Shown piece by piece: positions 1 through 7,993 of a stretch of DNA of 48,311 nt (the first letter of the stretch is position 1; every line of letters starts with the position of its first letter). The notes under the pieces are model-generated. The model was given only the letters and a program-made list of their open reading frames with translations, did not search any database and had not been told where the DNA came from. Both the position numbers and the translations under genes were made by a program. Location: assembly GCF_001953875.1 (NCBI RefSeq), contig NZ_MQUR01000061.1, positions 1 through 48,311 on the forward strand, given 5' to 3'. Origin of the DNA: Streptomyces amritsarensis. GTDB lineage: Bacteria > Actinomycetota > Actinomycetes > Streptomycetales > Streptomycetaceae.

Positions 1-22
1 GGGGTCCGCTGCTGCGGACCCC
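1..22. terminator. Hairpin terminator at window edge
   Basis: A perfect 8-bp stem (GGGGTCCG / CGGACCCC) closes a 6-nt loop. It lies about 30 bp past the stop codon of the minus-strand membrane gene at 54-458, so it probably ends that transcript. There is no U-tract, which is usual in high-GC actinobacteria. Confidence 0.6.
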
Positions 23-53
23 ACCCCGGCGGTTCTCGTTGCGGAGCCCGTCG

Positions 54-458
54 TCAGGACCGGCGGCCGGCTCGCCGCGTCAAGGCCCGCAGGGCGGCGG
101 GCGCGACGGTGAACACCGCGACGGCCGCCATGGCCAGCAGCCAGTTGCGCAGGTAATCGAGCGGCAGCACCGTCGGGTTGGCCACGGGGCCGGGGCGCAG
201 GAGCGGAGGGAGTGCGATCACCGTCAGGGAGCCCGCGACGATCAGCGCCGCACGCGGAACTCCCCGCAGGCGCAGGCCCGCGGCGGCGGCGAGGGCCGCG
301 ACGGCGAGCACGAGCGGCGCCACGAACCCGTCGTGCACCACGACCGCTCCGCCGAGCCACACGGCGATCCGCCACGGCTCGGGCTGACGGAGCAGCAGCG
401 ATCCGCCCCAGGCGGCGCACAGCAGCCCGAGTCCGCCCGTCACGTGTCGGAAGTTCAT
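54..458 (-). CDS. Small integral membrane protein partnered with the molybdopterin oxidoreductase
   Basis: The 134-residue product is almost entirely hydrophobic, with about four predicted helices and a short basic C-terminus (ALRALTRRAGRRS). I do not recognise a named family. The start is set by the ATG at 458, whose A is also the last base of the TGA stop of the upstream oxidoreductase gene (TGATG). Translation is therefore probably coupled. A membrane subunit, assembly factor or quinone-interacting partner for the oxidoreductase is a reasonable inference from this coupling, but no motif proves it. A longer reading that begins upstream at 485 would overlap the oxidoreductase by 28 bp and is less likely. 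Confidence 0.75.
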   Translation of the reverse strand: MNFRHVTGGLGLLCAAWGGSLLLRQPEPWRIAVWLGGAVVVHDGFVAPLVLAVAALAAAAGLRLRGVPRAALIVAGSLTVIALPPLLRPGPVANPTVLPLDYLRNWLLAMAAVAVFTVAPAALRALTRRAGRRS

Positions 459-1600
459 CACGCGACCTCCAGCCGGCCGACCCACTTGGTCTGGAGCACA
501 CCGGGCCGGTTGGGGGCGATGATCCGCGCCGGGTAGCCGTGATCCAGGGACAGCACCTCACCGTTCAGCCTCAGCGCCAGCAGGGTGAGCGGGTCCTGCG
601 CGTACAGGCGTCCCATCTCCATCACCCGGTAGGCGCCCACCGCCTCCAGGGAGACCACCCGGGCTCGGGCGTCCGAGCCCCCGCCCGCCCGCTCCAGGAG
701 GTCCCGTACCCGTACGCCGGTCCAGTGCGCGGACTTGCTCCAGCCCTCGACGCAGGCGAGGGGCAGGGTGACGTCATGCTGGCGCATGGCGCGCAGCTCC
801 TCCAGCGTGAGGGTGTACGGACGCGGCCCGTCCACGGTCAGCCGCCAGTCGGCCAGCGAGGCCCGGGTGACCCCCGCGGCTGCGGCCGTCCGGTTCACGG
901 GCAACCCCTGCACCCCGTGGGACGGGCTGCGCGGGCCGAACAGTTCGAGCGGGCCGAGCGCGGTGACGGACTGTCCGACGGTGGTCAGCGTCACTGCGCC
1001 GACCGCGGCCGTGACACCGAGGAGGAGTTGCCTGCGGTCGGGCCCGTCGGCCTCGGGCAGGGCCAGGGTCCCGGGAGAACGGCGTGTGAAGTGGTCCCGG
1101 ATCCGCGGCCATTGCACGGCTACGTGCAGCAGCAGCGAGCCCAGGAGGAGCCAGGCGACCGCGTAGTGCACGGGAACGAAGTTGAAGGGCCACGGGTACC
1201 ACTGGAAGGTGTTCAGCAGGCCGGTGAACAGCTCGAACAGTGCGGCCGCCACGAGGACGGCCACAGAGATCCGCTCCAGCGCGTGCCGCAGGGACCGCAC
1301 CGGCGGCCACGCGAACAACCGCGGGTAGACCGCCCACAGCTTCGCCAGCAGCAACGGGACCGCCGCGATCCCGGACGCGACGTGGAGGCCCTGGGTGAGC
1401 CGGTAGCCCCAGTACGGGCGGCTCGGCAGCCGGTCGGCCAGCCACCCCGGCGGGTGCTGCAGGTAATGGCTCAGCACGCCGGTCACGAAGCAGACGACCA
1501 TGGCCAGGCCGAGCAGGCGGCCGATCGCGGTCGCGGTACGGGCATCGTGCAGGCGCGCCGTGAAGGTGACGTGAGGCGCCGAAGGCAGGGAGAAACGCAT
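458..1600 (-). CDS. Membrane cytochrome b-like / molybdopterin-dependent oxidoreductase
   Basis: The 380-residue protein joins two parts. Residues 25-165 hold four hydrophobic helices with histidines typical of a di-haem cytochrome b561-like domain (LSHYLQH near 44-49, GLHVASG at 71, PVHYAVAW at 143, LLLHV at 156-160). A further anchor helix spans about 190-212. Residues 240-380 match the oxidoreductase molybdopterin-binding domain of the sulfite oxidase/YedY class, with the molybdenum-ligating cysteine probably Cys283 in PLACVEGWS, followed by WTGVRVRDLL. The polarity puts the Mo domain outside the membrane. The substrate is unknown; the fused cytochrome suggests direct electron exchange with the quinone pool. 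The ATG at 1600 starts the conserved part, and a much longer in-frame extension upstream overlaps the divergent gene and is rejected. Confidence 0.88.
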   Translation of the reverse strand: MRFSLPSAPHVTFTARLHDARTATAIGRLLGLAMVVCFVTGVLSHYLQHPPGWLADRLPSRPYWGYRLTQGLHVASGIAAVPLLLAKLWAVYPRLFAWPPVRSLRHALERISVAVLVAAALFELFTGLLNTFQWYPWPFNFVPVHYAVAWLLLGSLLLHVAVQWPRIRDHFTRRSPGTLALPEADGPDRRQLLLGVTAAVGAVTLTTVGQSVTALGPLELFGPRSPSHGVQGLPVNRTAAAAGVTRASLADWRLTVDGPRPYTLTLEELRAMRQHDVTLPLACVEGWSKSAHWTGVRVRDLLERAGGGSDARARVVSLEAVGAYRVMEMGRLYAQDPLTLLALRLNGEVLSLDHGYPARIIAPNRPGVLQTKWVGRLEVA

Positions 1601-1714
1601 GCCCCCATCACACCCCCGACGAGGGCCGCGCACGTGGCGCGAACACCTTACGAAACAGGGACGTCCGAGGTGGCGAGGTCCGCAGGAGGGCCGGTTCCTG
1701 CAACGCTTCCGCAG

Positions 1715-3130
1715 GTGAAACCGCTGACCGCCCTCCCCCCGCGCACCGCCCTCGCGACCCCCGCCCTCGCGACCACCGCCCTCCTTCTCGCCGCACTCAC
1801 GACGGTGCTCGCCCTCACCGTGCTGTACGGGAGCTACTTCAGCGATCCCGTCGGGCTCTTCGGGTGGTACGCGGTCTGCTGGGCGCTGTTCGCCGTCGCG
1901 CTGCTCGCGCTGCGCCGGGTCCCGCCCCGCCGTGCCGCGTGGCTGATCGCCGCGGGGGCCGTCGCCGTCACGGTGACCGGCCTGCTGGGACCCCCTCGGA
2001 CCAGCACCGACGCGTACCGCTACGCCTGGGACGGCCGCGTCCAGGCGGCGGGTGTCTCCCCGTACGACCATCCTCCGCTGGGCCCGGCCCTCGTCCGGCT
2101 GCGCGACCCCTGGCTCTTCCCCACCGGGGCCGCCTGCCAGGGCCCCGACCTCGCCCGGATCCCGGCCACGGACGGTGTGCGCCACTGCACCCGCATCAAC
2201 AGGCCTGCCGTGCACACCATCTACCCGCCCGTCGCCCAGGCGTACTTCCTGGCGGTGGACCGGCTGTCACCCGCCGGCGCCCGGCACAAACCGCTCCAGT
2301 CCGGGGCCGTCCTGCTCTCCCTCGGCGTCACGGGCCTGCTCCTGGTGATCCTGCGGCGGCGCGGTGAGGACCTCCGCAAGGCCGCGTACTGGGCCTGGTG
2401 CCCGGCCGTTCCACTGGAGGTGGTCAACAACGCGCATGTGGACGTCCTGGGTGTGCTCCTCGCGGTCGCCGGACTCGGCCTCGTCGCGTCCCGGGCCCTG
2501 CCCCGGCGGGCAGCGGGCGGCGTGCTGATCGGCGCCGCCATCGCCACGAAGCTGATGCCGGCCGTCGTCCTCCCCGGCGCGCTGTCCGGGGTCCGGCGGG
2601 TTCGTGACGCGGCTGCGGTACTGCTGCCGGCGGCAGCCTTCACGTTGCTCTCCTACGTCCCGTACGTCCTGCTCTCGCGCGGCTCGGTCTTCGGCTACCT
2701 CGGCGGCTACGTCGACGAGGAGGGCTACGACGACCCGTCGTCCGGGTCCCGCTACTCGCTCCTGCGCCTGGTCCTGCCGGACACCTGGGCGTTCCCGGTA
2801 CTGCTCGTCATCATCGCGGCGGTGTCGCTGTACGTGATGTGGCGCGGGGATCCGCGGCGCCCCTGGAGCGGCGCCCTCCTGGTCACCGGCTGGTCCTTCC
2901 TCCTCCTCACCCCCGGCTACTCCTGGTACGCCCTGCTCCTGATCGCCCTCGTCGCCCTGGACGGACGCTGGGAATGGCTCGGCATCCCCCTCGCGGGGGC
3001 CGCCGTCTACGTATTGGCCCCGGCGCTCCACTTCCATCCGGCGCTGAGCAACATCGCGTACGGGGCTGCAGCAGTTCTCGTCCTCGTGATGAGCCGGGTA
3101 CGACGCGGAGCCGCCGCGAAGACGGTCTGA
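1715..3130 (+). CDS. GT87-like polyprenol-phosphate-mannose-dependent mannosyltransferase
   Basis: The 471-residue polytopic membrane protein has about ten hydrophobic helices. After the first helices comes STDAYRYAWDGRV (from about residue 97), the acidic loop expected in GT-C fold enzymes, then SPYDHP and later AYWAWCPAVPLEVVNNAHVD. This layout matches the DUF2029/GT87 family of actinobacterial mannosyltransferases that use polyprenyl-phosphate-mannose on the outer face of the membrane. The acceptor (lipoglycan or glycoprotein) cannot be told from sequence. The GTG at 1715 is chosen because the following residues lead straight into the first helix; another in-frame GTG at 1670 is possible. 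It is transcribed divergently from the oxidoreductase across 114 bp. Confidence 0.8.
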   Translation: MKPLTALPPRTALATPALATTALLLAALTTVLALTVLYGSYFSDPVGLFGWYAVCWALFAVALLALRRVPPRRAAWLIAAGAVAVTVTGLLGPPRTSTDAYRYAWDGRVQAAGVSPYDHPPLGPALVRLRDPWLFPTGAACQGPDLARIPATDGVRHCTRINRPAVHTIYPPVAQAYFLAVDRLSPAGARHKPLQSGAVLLSLGVTGLLLVILRRRGEDLRKAAYWAWCPAVPLEVVNNAHVDVLGVLLAVAGLGLVASRALPRRAAGGVLIGAAIATKLMPAVVLPGALSGVRRVRDAAAVLLPAAAFTLLSYVPYVLLSRGSVFGYLGGYVDEEGYDDPSSGSRYSLLRLVLPDTWAFPVLLVIIAAVSLYVMWRGDPRRPWSGALLVTGWSFLLLTPGYSWYALLLIALVALDGRWEWLGIPLAGAAVYVLAPALHFHPALSNIAYGAAAVLVLVMSRVRRGAAAKTV

Positions 3131-3160
3131 CGACCCGGCTGCGGCCCTGTTCGCGTGGTC

Positions 3161-3166
3161 TAAGGT
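3161..3166 (+). promoter_or_regulatory. Probable -10 element for a leaderless SRPBCC transcript
   Basis: TAAGGT is a good actinobacterial housekeeping -10 box. It ends 6 nt before the ATG at 3173, so transcription would start at or next to the start codon. No Shine-Dalgarno sequence is present, which agrees with a leaderless message. Confidence 0.5.
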
Positions 3167-3172
3167 GCTTCC

Positions 3173-3616
3173 ATGAAGGTCGACGTGCTGACCGAGACCG
3201 TGATCGCCGCCCCGTGCGAGCGCGTCGCCGCCTACGCCGCCGACCCCGTCCACGCACCCGAGTGGTACGCCAACATCGAGTCCGTGCAGTGGCTGACCCC
3301 GCCACCGGTGGGGGTCGGTTCCCGGGTCGCATTCGTCGCCCGCTTCCTCGGCAGGCGCCTGGCCTACACCTACGAGGTCACCGCCTACGAGAGCGGCAGC
3401 CGCCTGGTCATGCGCACGGCCGAGGGCCCCTTCCCCATGGAAACCACGTACACCTGGGAGCCGTACGGCGAAGGGGCGGCCCGAACCCGCATGACACTGC
3501 GCAATCGCGGCGAGCCACGGGGATTCGCGTCCGTGGGCGCCGCCGTGATGGCGGCGGCGATGCGCCGAGCGCAGAAGAAGGATCTGGCGGCGCTCAAGGC
3601 ACTCATGGAGCGCTGA
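3173..3616 (+). CDS. SRPBCC (START/Bet v1-like) family protein
   Basis: The 147-residue protein has the polyketide cyclase/SRPBCC layout: an N-terminal strand (VDVLTETVIAAPCERVAAYAADP) followed by EWYANIESVQW, central beta strands including GSRVAFVARFLGR, LAYTYEVTAYESG and TTYTWEP, and a long C-terminal helix (AAVMAAAMRRAQKKDLAALKALMER). Such proteins form a hydrophobic ligand cavity and many are of unknown function. It appears to be a single-gene unit with its own promoter just upstream. A weak GC-rich inverted repeat follows the stop codon at about 3618-3635. Confidence 0.85.
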   Translation: MKVDVLTETVIAAPCERVAAYAADPVHAPEWYANIESVQWLTPPPVGVGSRVAFVARFLGRRLAYTYEVTAYESGSRLVMRTAEGPFPMETTYTWEPYGEGAARTRMTLRNRGEPRGFASVGAAVMAAAMRRAQKKDLAALKALMER

Positions 3617-3748
3617 GCGGGGTCGTACGCCCCGTAGGATCGCCGCTACCGCGCCGTGACCCACGTCACATGCGACTTCTGTCAGGAATCGGTGCGCTGT
3701 TCCGCTCAAGTCACCGACACCAAGCGGACCGACCGACAGGAGCAGCAC

Positions 3749-4966
3749 ATGAAGCACCGCATCGTCGTCCTCGGCGCCGGCTACGCCGGGTCCTACGCAG
3801 CCGGGACCCTGGCCCGCCGCCTGTCCCCGGCGGACACCGAGATCACCGTGGTCAACGCCGAGCCGGACTTCGTCCAGCGGCTGCGGCTGCACCAGCTCGC
3901 GGCCGGCCAGGAGATCGAGGCCCCGCAGCTCGCCGACGTCTTCGCGGGCACGGGGATACGGCTCCGGGTGGCTCGTGTGACCGGCATCGACCCCGAGCGC
4001 CAGGTCGTCGCCGTGGCCGACCCCGGCTGCCGCGGTGAGCTCGGCTACGACACGCTCGTTTACGCGCTCGGCAGCCGCGGCGCCGACCACGGCGTCCCCG
4101 GCGTGGCCGAGCACGCCTTCGACATCGCCGCCCGGCCCTCCGCGATGCGCCTGCGCGAGCGCCTGGACAGCCTGGACAGCCCGGACGGGCGGGACGGGCG
4201 GCAGGCAGGCGGGAACGTCCTGGTCGTCGGCGACGGACTGACCGGCATCGAGACCGCCACCGAGATCGCCGAATCACGGCCCGGCCTGTCGGTGACGCTC
4301 ATCGCCCGCGGCGAGCTGGGCGCTCCGCTCTCCGCCGGAGCCCGCAGCCACCTGCGCCGGGCCTGCGACCGGCTGGGCGTCACAGTCCGGGAACACACCC
4401 ACGTCGAAGCTGTCGAAGCGGCACGGGTGCTGTGCGCCGACGGCACCGTTCTGGCGTCCGACGCGACCGTGTGGACGGCCGGCTTCGCGGTCGCACCGAT
4501 CGCCGCCACGAGCGGGCTGGAGGTCACCGGGAACGGCCGGATCGCCGTCGACCGCACCATGCGGTCGGTCTCCCACCCCAACGTCTACGCCGCCGGGGAC
4601 AGCGCCTACGCCATCGGCGACAACGGGCAGCCACTGCCGATGTCCTGCGCCTCGGCCGGCTACACCGGCCGCCAGGCCGTGGACGCGATCGTGGGACACC
4701 TGACCGGCCGCGAGATCCCGAACGGCACGCTGGAGTACGTGGGCAACCACATCAGCCTGGGACGGCGGGACGGCATCCTGCAGATGGTCGACGGCGAGGC
4801 GGAGGCGAAGCCGAAGTACCTGGGCGGCCGGAAGGCCGCACGGATCAAGGAGGGCATCCTCAAGATGTCGCTGTGGGCCACCTCGCACCCGACATTCGGC
4901 CTGCCCAAGCGCAGGCACCGCCTGGCCGCCGCGCCGAACGTGCCCGCCGAGAGGGCGGCCGCGTAG
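3749..4966 (+). CDS. NAD(P)/FAD-dependent oxidoreductase, NDH-2-like
   Basis: The 405-residue flavoprotein has the two-dinucleotide-fold layout of the pyridine nucleotide-disulfide reductase family. The FAD-binding GxGxxG is GAGYAG at residues 9-14, the NAD(P)H-binding motif is GDGLTG at 161-166, and the second FAD motif is YAAGD ending at 284. Length and motifs fit single-subunit NADH dehydrogenase-like enzymes; a redox-active CxxC pair is not seen. The ATG at 3749 follows GACAGGAG. In many actinobacteria such a gene sits beside an ECF sigma factor gene, but none is present here. The 110 bp upstream contain a TGTCAGGAAT element that could be an alternative-sigma -35 region; this is inference. 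Confidence 0.85.
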   Translation: MKHRIVVLGAGYAGSYAAGTLARRLSPADTEITVVNAEPDFVQRLRLHQLAAGQEIEAPQLADVFAGTGIRLRVARVTGIDPERQVVAVADPGCRGELGYDTLVYALGSRGADHGVPGVAEHAFDIAARPSAMRLRERLDSLDSPDGRDGRQAGGNVLVVGDGLTGIETATEIAESRPGLSVTLIARGELGAPLSAGARSHLRRACDRLGVTVREHTHVEAVEAARVLCADGTVLASDATVWTAGFAVAPIAATSGLEVTGNGRIAVDRTMRSVSHPNVYAAGDSAYAIGDNGQPLPMSCASAGYTGRQAVDAIVGHLTGREIPNGTLEYVGNHISLGRRDGILQMVDGEAEAKPKYLGGRKAARIKEGILKMSLWATSHPTFGLPKRRHRLAAAPNVPAERAAA

Positions 4967-5083
4967 CCCGCCGCCGGGGGCGCTGGGGGACCCTGACTCC
5001 GATTCCATCCGGACAAACTGGGTAAAATGTTGCAAAAGCGACGGAAGCGGCGTTCTCCTTTACCCGTCGGGAGGCGTAGGGCG

Positions 5084-5515
5084 ATGGATCCTTGGCTGAT
5101 CTGGTTGATCACCGCGGCTCTCCTGGGTGTGGCGGAGATCTTCACTCTCACCGCCGCACTCGGGTTGCTCGGCGGCGCCGCGCTGGTGACCGCGGTCCTC
5201 GCGGCGATCGGACTGCCCCTCCCCTGGCAGCTCCTGGCCTTCACCCTCGTGGCGACGGTCGGCCTGGCGTTCCTGCGCCCGATCGCCATGCGCCGCCTGA
5301 TGCCACGGGAAGTCGCGCGCTTCGGCGTGGAGGCCCTGGTCGGAGGGGCCGCGTACGTGACTGCCGAGGTGACGGGATTGAGCGGCAGGGTCCGCATCGG
5401 CGGCGAGGAGTGGACGGCCCGCGCCTACGACGAGACGCAGGTCATTCCCCCCGGAACAACCGTCGACGTCATCGAGATCAAGGGCACCACCGCGCTGGTC
5501 TACCCCCGGGAGTGA
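5084..5515 (+). CDS. NfeD-like membrane protein with OB fold
   Basis: The 143-residue protein has two or three N-terminal hydrophobic helices (about residues 4-66, including LLGVAEIFTLTAALGLLGGAA split across helices) followed by a soluble OB-fold domain (about 80-143) with GLSGRVRIGGEEWTARA and GTTVDVIEIKGTTALVYP. This is the short NfeD/NfeD1b type, which always keeps company with an SPFH protein. Here the SPFH gene begins 3 bp after the stop. The ATG at 5084 follows GGGAGG; an in-frame ATG at 5027 would add a basic stretch with no family support. The likely role is assisting the stomatin-like oligomer in organising membrane microdomains. Confidence 0.9.
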   Translation: MDPWLIWLITAALLGVAEIFTLTAALGLLGGAALVTAVLAAIGLPLPWQLLAFTLVATVGLAFLRPIAMRRLMPREVARFGVEALVGGAAYVTAEVTGLSGRVRIGGEEWTARAYDETQVIPPGTTVDVIEIKGTTALVYPRE

Positions 5516-5518
5516 ACC

Positions 5519-6607
5519 ATGGAGATCTCGGCGTTCCTCATCGCCGGCCTGCTGGTCGCTGTCTTCGCCGTCTTCACCGTGATCCGCGCGGTCCGCATCG
5601 TCCCGCAGGCCCGCGCCCGCAACGTCGAGCGGCTCGGCCGCTACCACCGCACCTTGAAGCCCGGGCTCAATGTCGTCATCCCGTACATCGACCGCGTCTA
5701 CCCGGTGATCGACCTGCGCGAGCAGGTTGTGTCGTTCAAACCGCAGCCGGTCATCACGGAGGACAACCTGGTGGTCGAGATCGACACCGTCCTCTACTTC
5801 CAGGTCACCGACCCGCGTGCTGCCGCCTACGAGATCGCCAACTTCCTGCAGGCGGTGGAACAACTGACCGTCACCACACTGCGCAACGTCGTGGGCTCCA
5901 TGGACCTGGAGAAGACGCTGACCTCCCGGGACACCATCAACAACCAGCTGCGCGGCGTGCTCGATGACGCCACCGGCAAGTGGGGTCTGCGGGTCAACCG
6001 GGTGGAGATCAAGGCCATCGACCCGCCGCAGTCCATCAAGGACGCGATGGAGAAGCAGATGCGGGCCGAGCGGGACAAGCGGGCCGTCATCCTCGGGGCC
6101 GAGGGGCAGCGCCAGTCCCAGATCCTGACCGCGGAAGGCGAGAAGCAGGCCGCGGTACTCCGCGCGGAAGGCAACCGGACCGCAGAGATCCTCAAGGCGG
6201 AGGGCCAGGCACGCGCCATCGACGAGGTCTTCCAGGCAGTCCACCGCAACGACCCCGACCCCAAACTCCTCGCCTACCAGTACCTCCAGACGCTCCCCCA
6301 GCTCGCGCAGAGCCCGGGAAACACCTTCTGGGTGATCCCCGGCGAGGTCACCTCCGCTCTCCAGGACGTCTCCCGCGCCTTCAGCGAAGTCCTCCCCCAG
6401 TCCGCCGCCACCCGCCGGACGTCATCGGACGACCTGGCCATCCAGGCCGCGAACGACGCGGCGAAGGCGGCAGAAGCCGCTGCGGAAGCCCTCGCCGACG
6501 CGGCGGAAGCCGACGCCGCCACCACGACCGGCGCGCTGCCGCCCCCTCTCGAAGCCACCGAGCGTCACCCCCAGCCGGAGACGCCACCTGCCGGCCCCCC
6601 GGACTGA
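5519..6607 (+). CDS. SPFH/Band 7 stomatin-like protein (QmcA type)
   Basis: The 362-residue protein starts with one membrane helix (residues 4-24), then RIVPQARARNVERLGRYHRTL and a complete SPFH domain with EQVVSFKPQPVITEDN and VEIDTVLYFQVTDP. A charged helical region with repeated AEG units (GAEGQRQSQILTAEGEKQAA) follows at about 200-230. The C-terminal 60 residues are a low-complexity Ala/Glu/Asp-rich and Pro-rich tail. It forms an operon with the NfeD-like gene, 3 bp apart. The family forms ring- or cage-like membrane assemblies, often around FtsH or other proteases. This is the second kind of flotillin-family gene in the window; the larger one is at 18928-20988. Confidence 0.92.
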   Translation: MEISAFLIAGLLVAVFAVFTVIRAVRIVPQARARNVERLGRYHRTLKPGLNVVIPYIDRVYPVIDLREQVVSFKPQPVITEDNLVVEIDTVLYFQVTDPRAAAYEIANFLQAVEQLTVTTLRNVVGSMDLEKTLTSRDTINNQLRGVLDDATGKWGLRVNRVEIKAIDPPQSIKDAMEKQMRAERDKRAVILGAEGQRQSQILTAEGEKQAAVLRAEGNRTAEILKAEGQARAIDEVFQAVHRNDPDPKLLAYQYLQTLPQLAQSPGNTFWVIPGEVTSALQDVSRAFSEVLPQSAATRRTSSDDLAIQAANDAAKAAEAAAEALADAAEADAATTTGALPPPLEATERHPQPETPPAGPPD

Positions 6608-6797
6608 AGGCCCGGCAGAGGATCCCGTCTCTCGTACAGACCTCGCCCGGAGCCGTCCTGGCGGGTGCAGGGTCGGTCGGATACGCGGTCGCCTTGCAGA
6701 GGGCCGGACCGGGTACGCGGTGGCCGACGCCGAGCGGGCTGCATCGGTAGGTGAGGACCCGCTGAGAGGACATCTCGCGGGTACGCACGGGAGATCC

Positions 6798-7355
6798 TCA
6801 ATCGATGGTGAAGCCCCAGAAGATGCCGACTTCCGTGGCGGAGACAGCAATCACACCACAATCCATCACGTGGCTGGTGAAGCCCTCATAGGCGCCCTCG
6901 CGACGGAACATGTCGGCATGGGGATTCTCTCGCGCCGTCGCCGCATTGGTAAAAAATAGCGCGTCCTCCCCGAATCTTTCCAGGATCGTTCTCGCGTGCG
7001 AGGTCAGCTCAGCCTCTCGCGCATCGAAATCCGGAATGTCCTCTGTTTGGAACCACTCACCCTGGAGAGTGACCAGGATTTGTTCGGTGCCCCTCCTGGA
7101 CACAGGGAAGGCCGTGCTGAAGTCTCCTGGCGTGACAGCACTGAACGGGCTGTCCGGGCCGGTGCCGTAATCGCCCCCTCCCGGTGCCGCGGCAACCTTC
7201 GACCAGCCACGCGGATCGTCCGTCCGCAGCTGCATGACGTCGAGGGCGTCCAGGCGCCAGTCATCGCGCCGCCGCGCCCCCACGGCCGCGAACATGCCCT
7301 CCCCGAATAGGGCCCGCAGGGAACGGCTCCACGAGGTGGCGTCAATCCGAGTCAT
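6798..7355 (-). CDS. Uncharacterised protein, probable immunity partner of the RNase A-like toxin fragment
   Basis: The 185-residue cytosolic protein has no signal peptide or membrane segment and matches no family I can name with certainty. It has an acidic, aromatic-rich C-terminal end (VGIFWGFTID). The argument for immunity is context: it lies 29 bp downstream of, and on the same strand as, a gene end that resembles a polymorphic-toxin RNase A domain, which is the usual toxin-then-immunity order. The ATG at 7355 is preferred over upstream in-frame starts, which lie within the spacer and add a Pro/His-rich stretch. Base composition here is visibly less GC-rich than the neighbours, which fits acquired DNA. 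Confidence 0.55.
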   Translation of the reverse strand: MTRIDATSWSRSLRALFGEGMFAAVGARRRDDWRLDALDVMQLRTDDPRGWSKVAAAPGGGDYGTGPDSPFSAVTPGDFSTAFPVSRRGTEQILVTLQGEWFQTEDIPDFDAREAELTSHARTILERFGEDALFFTNAATARENPHADMFRREGAYEGFTSHVMDCGVIAVSATEVGIFWGFTID

Positions 7356-7384
7356 GGGCCTTACCTCAGTTCTCCACGTGCGCA

Positions 7385-7816
7385 CTACGGGTGCTGGGTC
7401 TTGTCGGTGGGCATGGAAGTGAGAACGACGAACGGCGGGTGGCTCCCCGGGTTGGGTCTCAGAACGACCCATACATTGGTCACGTCACGCGCAGCGGTGT
7501 CGCCCCGGTCCCACGACCTGGAGCGTGACGAGTTGGGTCCAGGGTTACCCGCGAGCCAATTATCGATCTTCCTCTGATTGTTCGGTTCATCCAGGGCTGC
7601 CTGAGTATACCGCTGCGCGTCTGTAAGGCTCCCGAACGCCGAAACGGCCTCGGGTCGGATGCCGGAAGGCCTGACGATGTCACAGGTCTTGACCATCACG
7701 TCCATGACAGGGTGGCTGCTGGCCTGACCCGGCTGCGCCGAATCATGTTGGCGGTGGTCTGCGGCAGCCTGTACGTCATCTTCAAGAAGCGCGACTGGCT
7801 GTAGGCCAGGGCCCAT
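7385..7816 (-). pseudogene. C-terminal remnant of an RNase A-like (CdiA-CT type) toxin domain
   Basis: The believable part is the last 100-110 residues: SHPVMDVMVKT, SAFGSLTDAQRYTQAALDEP, KIDNWLAG, VTNVWVVLRPNPGSHPPF and VVLTSMPT. This follows the order of the bacterial CdiA-CT RNase A-like domain: a His near the start, an A-SF-D-A helix, an xIxxWL helix, and final strands ending in VLTSxPT. In characterised members, as I recall, catalysis uses His, Arg, Thr and Tyr, with Thr-x-Tyr in the last strand; here that position reads Thr-Ser-Met, so the Tyr seems lost. There is no secretion or delivery region. The codons upstream of about 7705 are antisense to a transporter scrap, so the gene is cut at its 5' side. 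An orphan toxin cassette or decaying gene is the likeliest reading. Confidence 0.5.
7712..7804 (+). pseudogene. C-terminal scrap of a membrane transporter (CorA-like tail)
   Basis: One frame reads VAAGLTRLRRIMLAVVCGSLY then VIFKKRDWL and a stop at 7804. A last hydrophobic helix followed by FKKRDWL looks like the C-terminus of a CorA-family magnesium transporter, whose final helix ends in a short basic tail with terminal WL. Nothing upstream on this strand supplies the rest of the protein, because the toxin remnant occupies it on the opposite strand. The identification rests on about 25 residues. Confidence 0.35.
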
Positions 7817-7901
7817 GAGGCCTAACGGATTTCCGATTGCCGACGCATTCGAGAGGCCGCTCCAGCCCCGCGGGTGGCGCTTCCACGCCGGTCGCGTGTC
7901 C

Positions 7902-7987
7902 AGGCGGCAGCGATCCTGGCCGCCGCGGGGCCGGTGTCCGGCCTGGGCCGGCCGGCGCCGCCCCCGCCGCCAGGATCGCTGCCGCCT
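7902..7987. terminator. Large stem-loop with 18-bp perfect arms
   Basis: AGGCGGCAGCGATCCTGG (7902-7919) is repeated inverted at 7970-7987. The 50-nt spacer can itself fold (GGCCGG/CCGGCC). It begins 7 bp past the stop of the minus-strand lectin gene, so it most likely terminates that transcript, while its length is more than a simple terminator needs. Confidence 0.6.
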
Positions 7988-7993
7988 ACCCGC

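Noticed and set aside
212..1714. N-terminal extension of the GT87 gene antisense to the oxidoreductase
   Set aside because: The reading is Arg/Pro/Gln-rich and overlaps a confidently identified gene on the other strand; the membrane protein proper begins near 1715.
2267..4114. Long minus-strand open frame across three plus-strand genes
   Set aside because: It crosses clear GT87, SRPBCC and flavoprotein genes and has no start signal or domain of its own.
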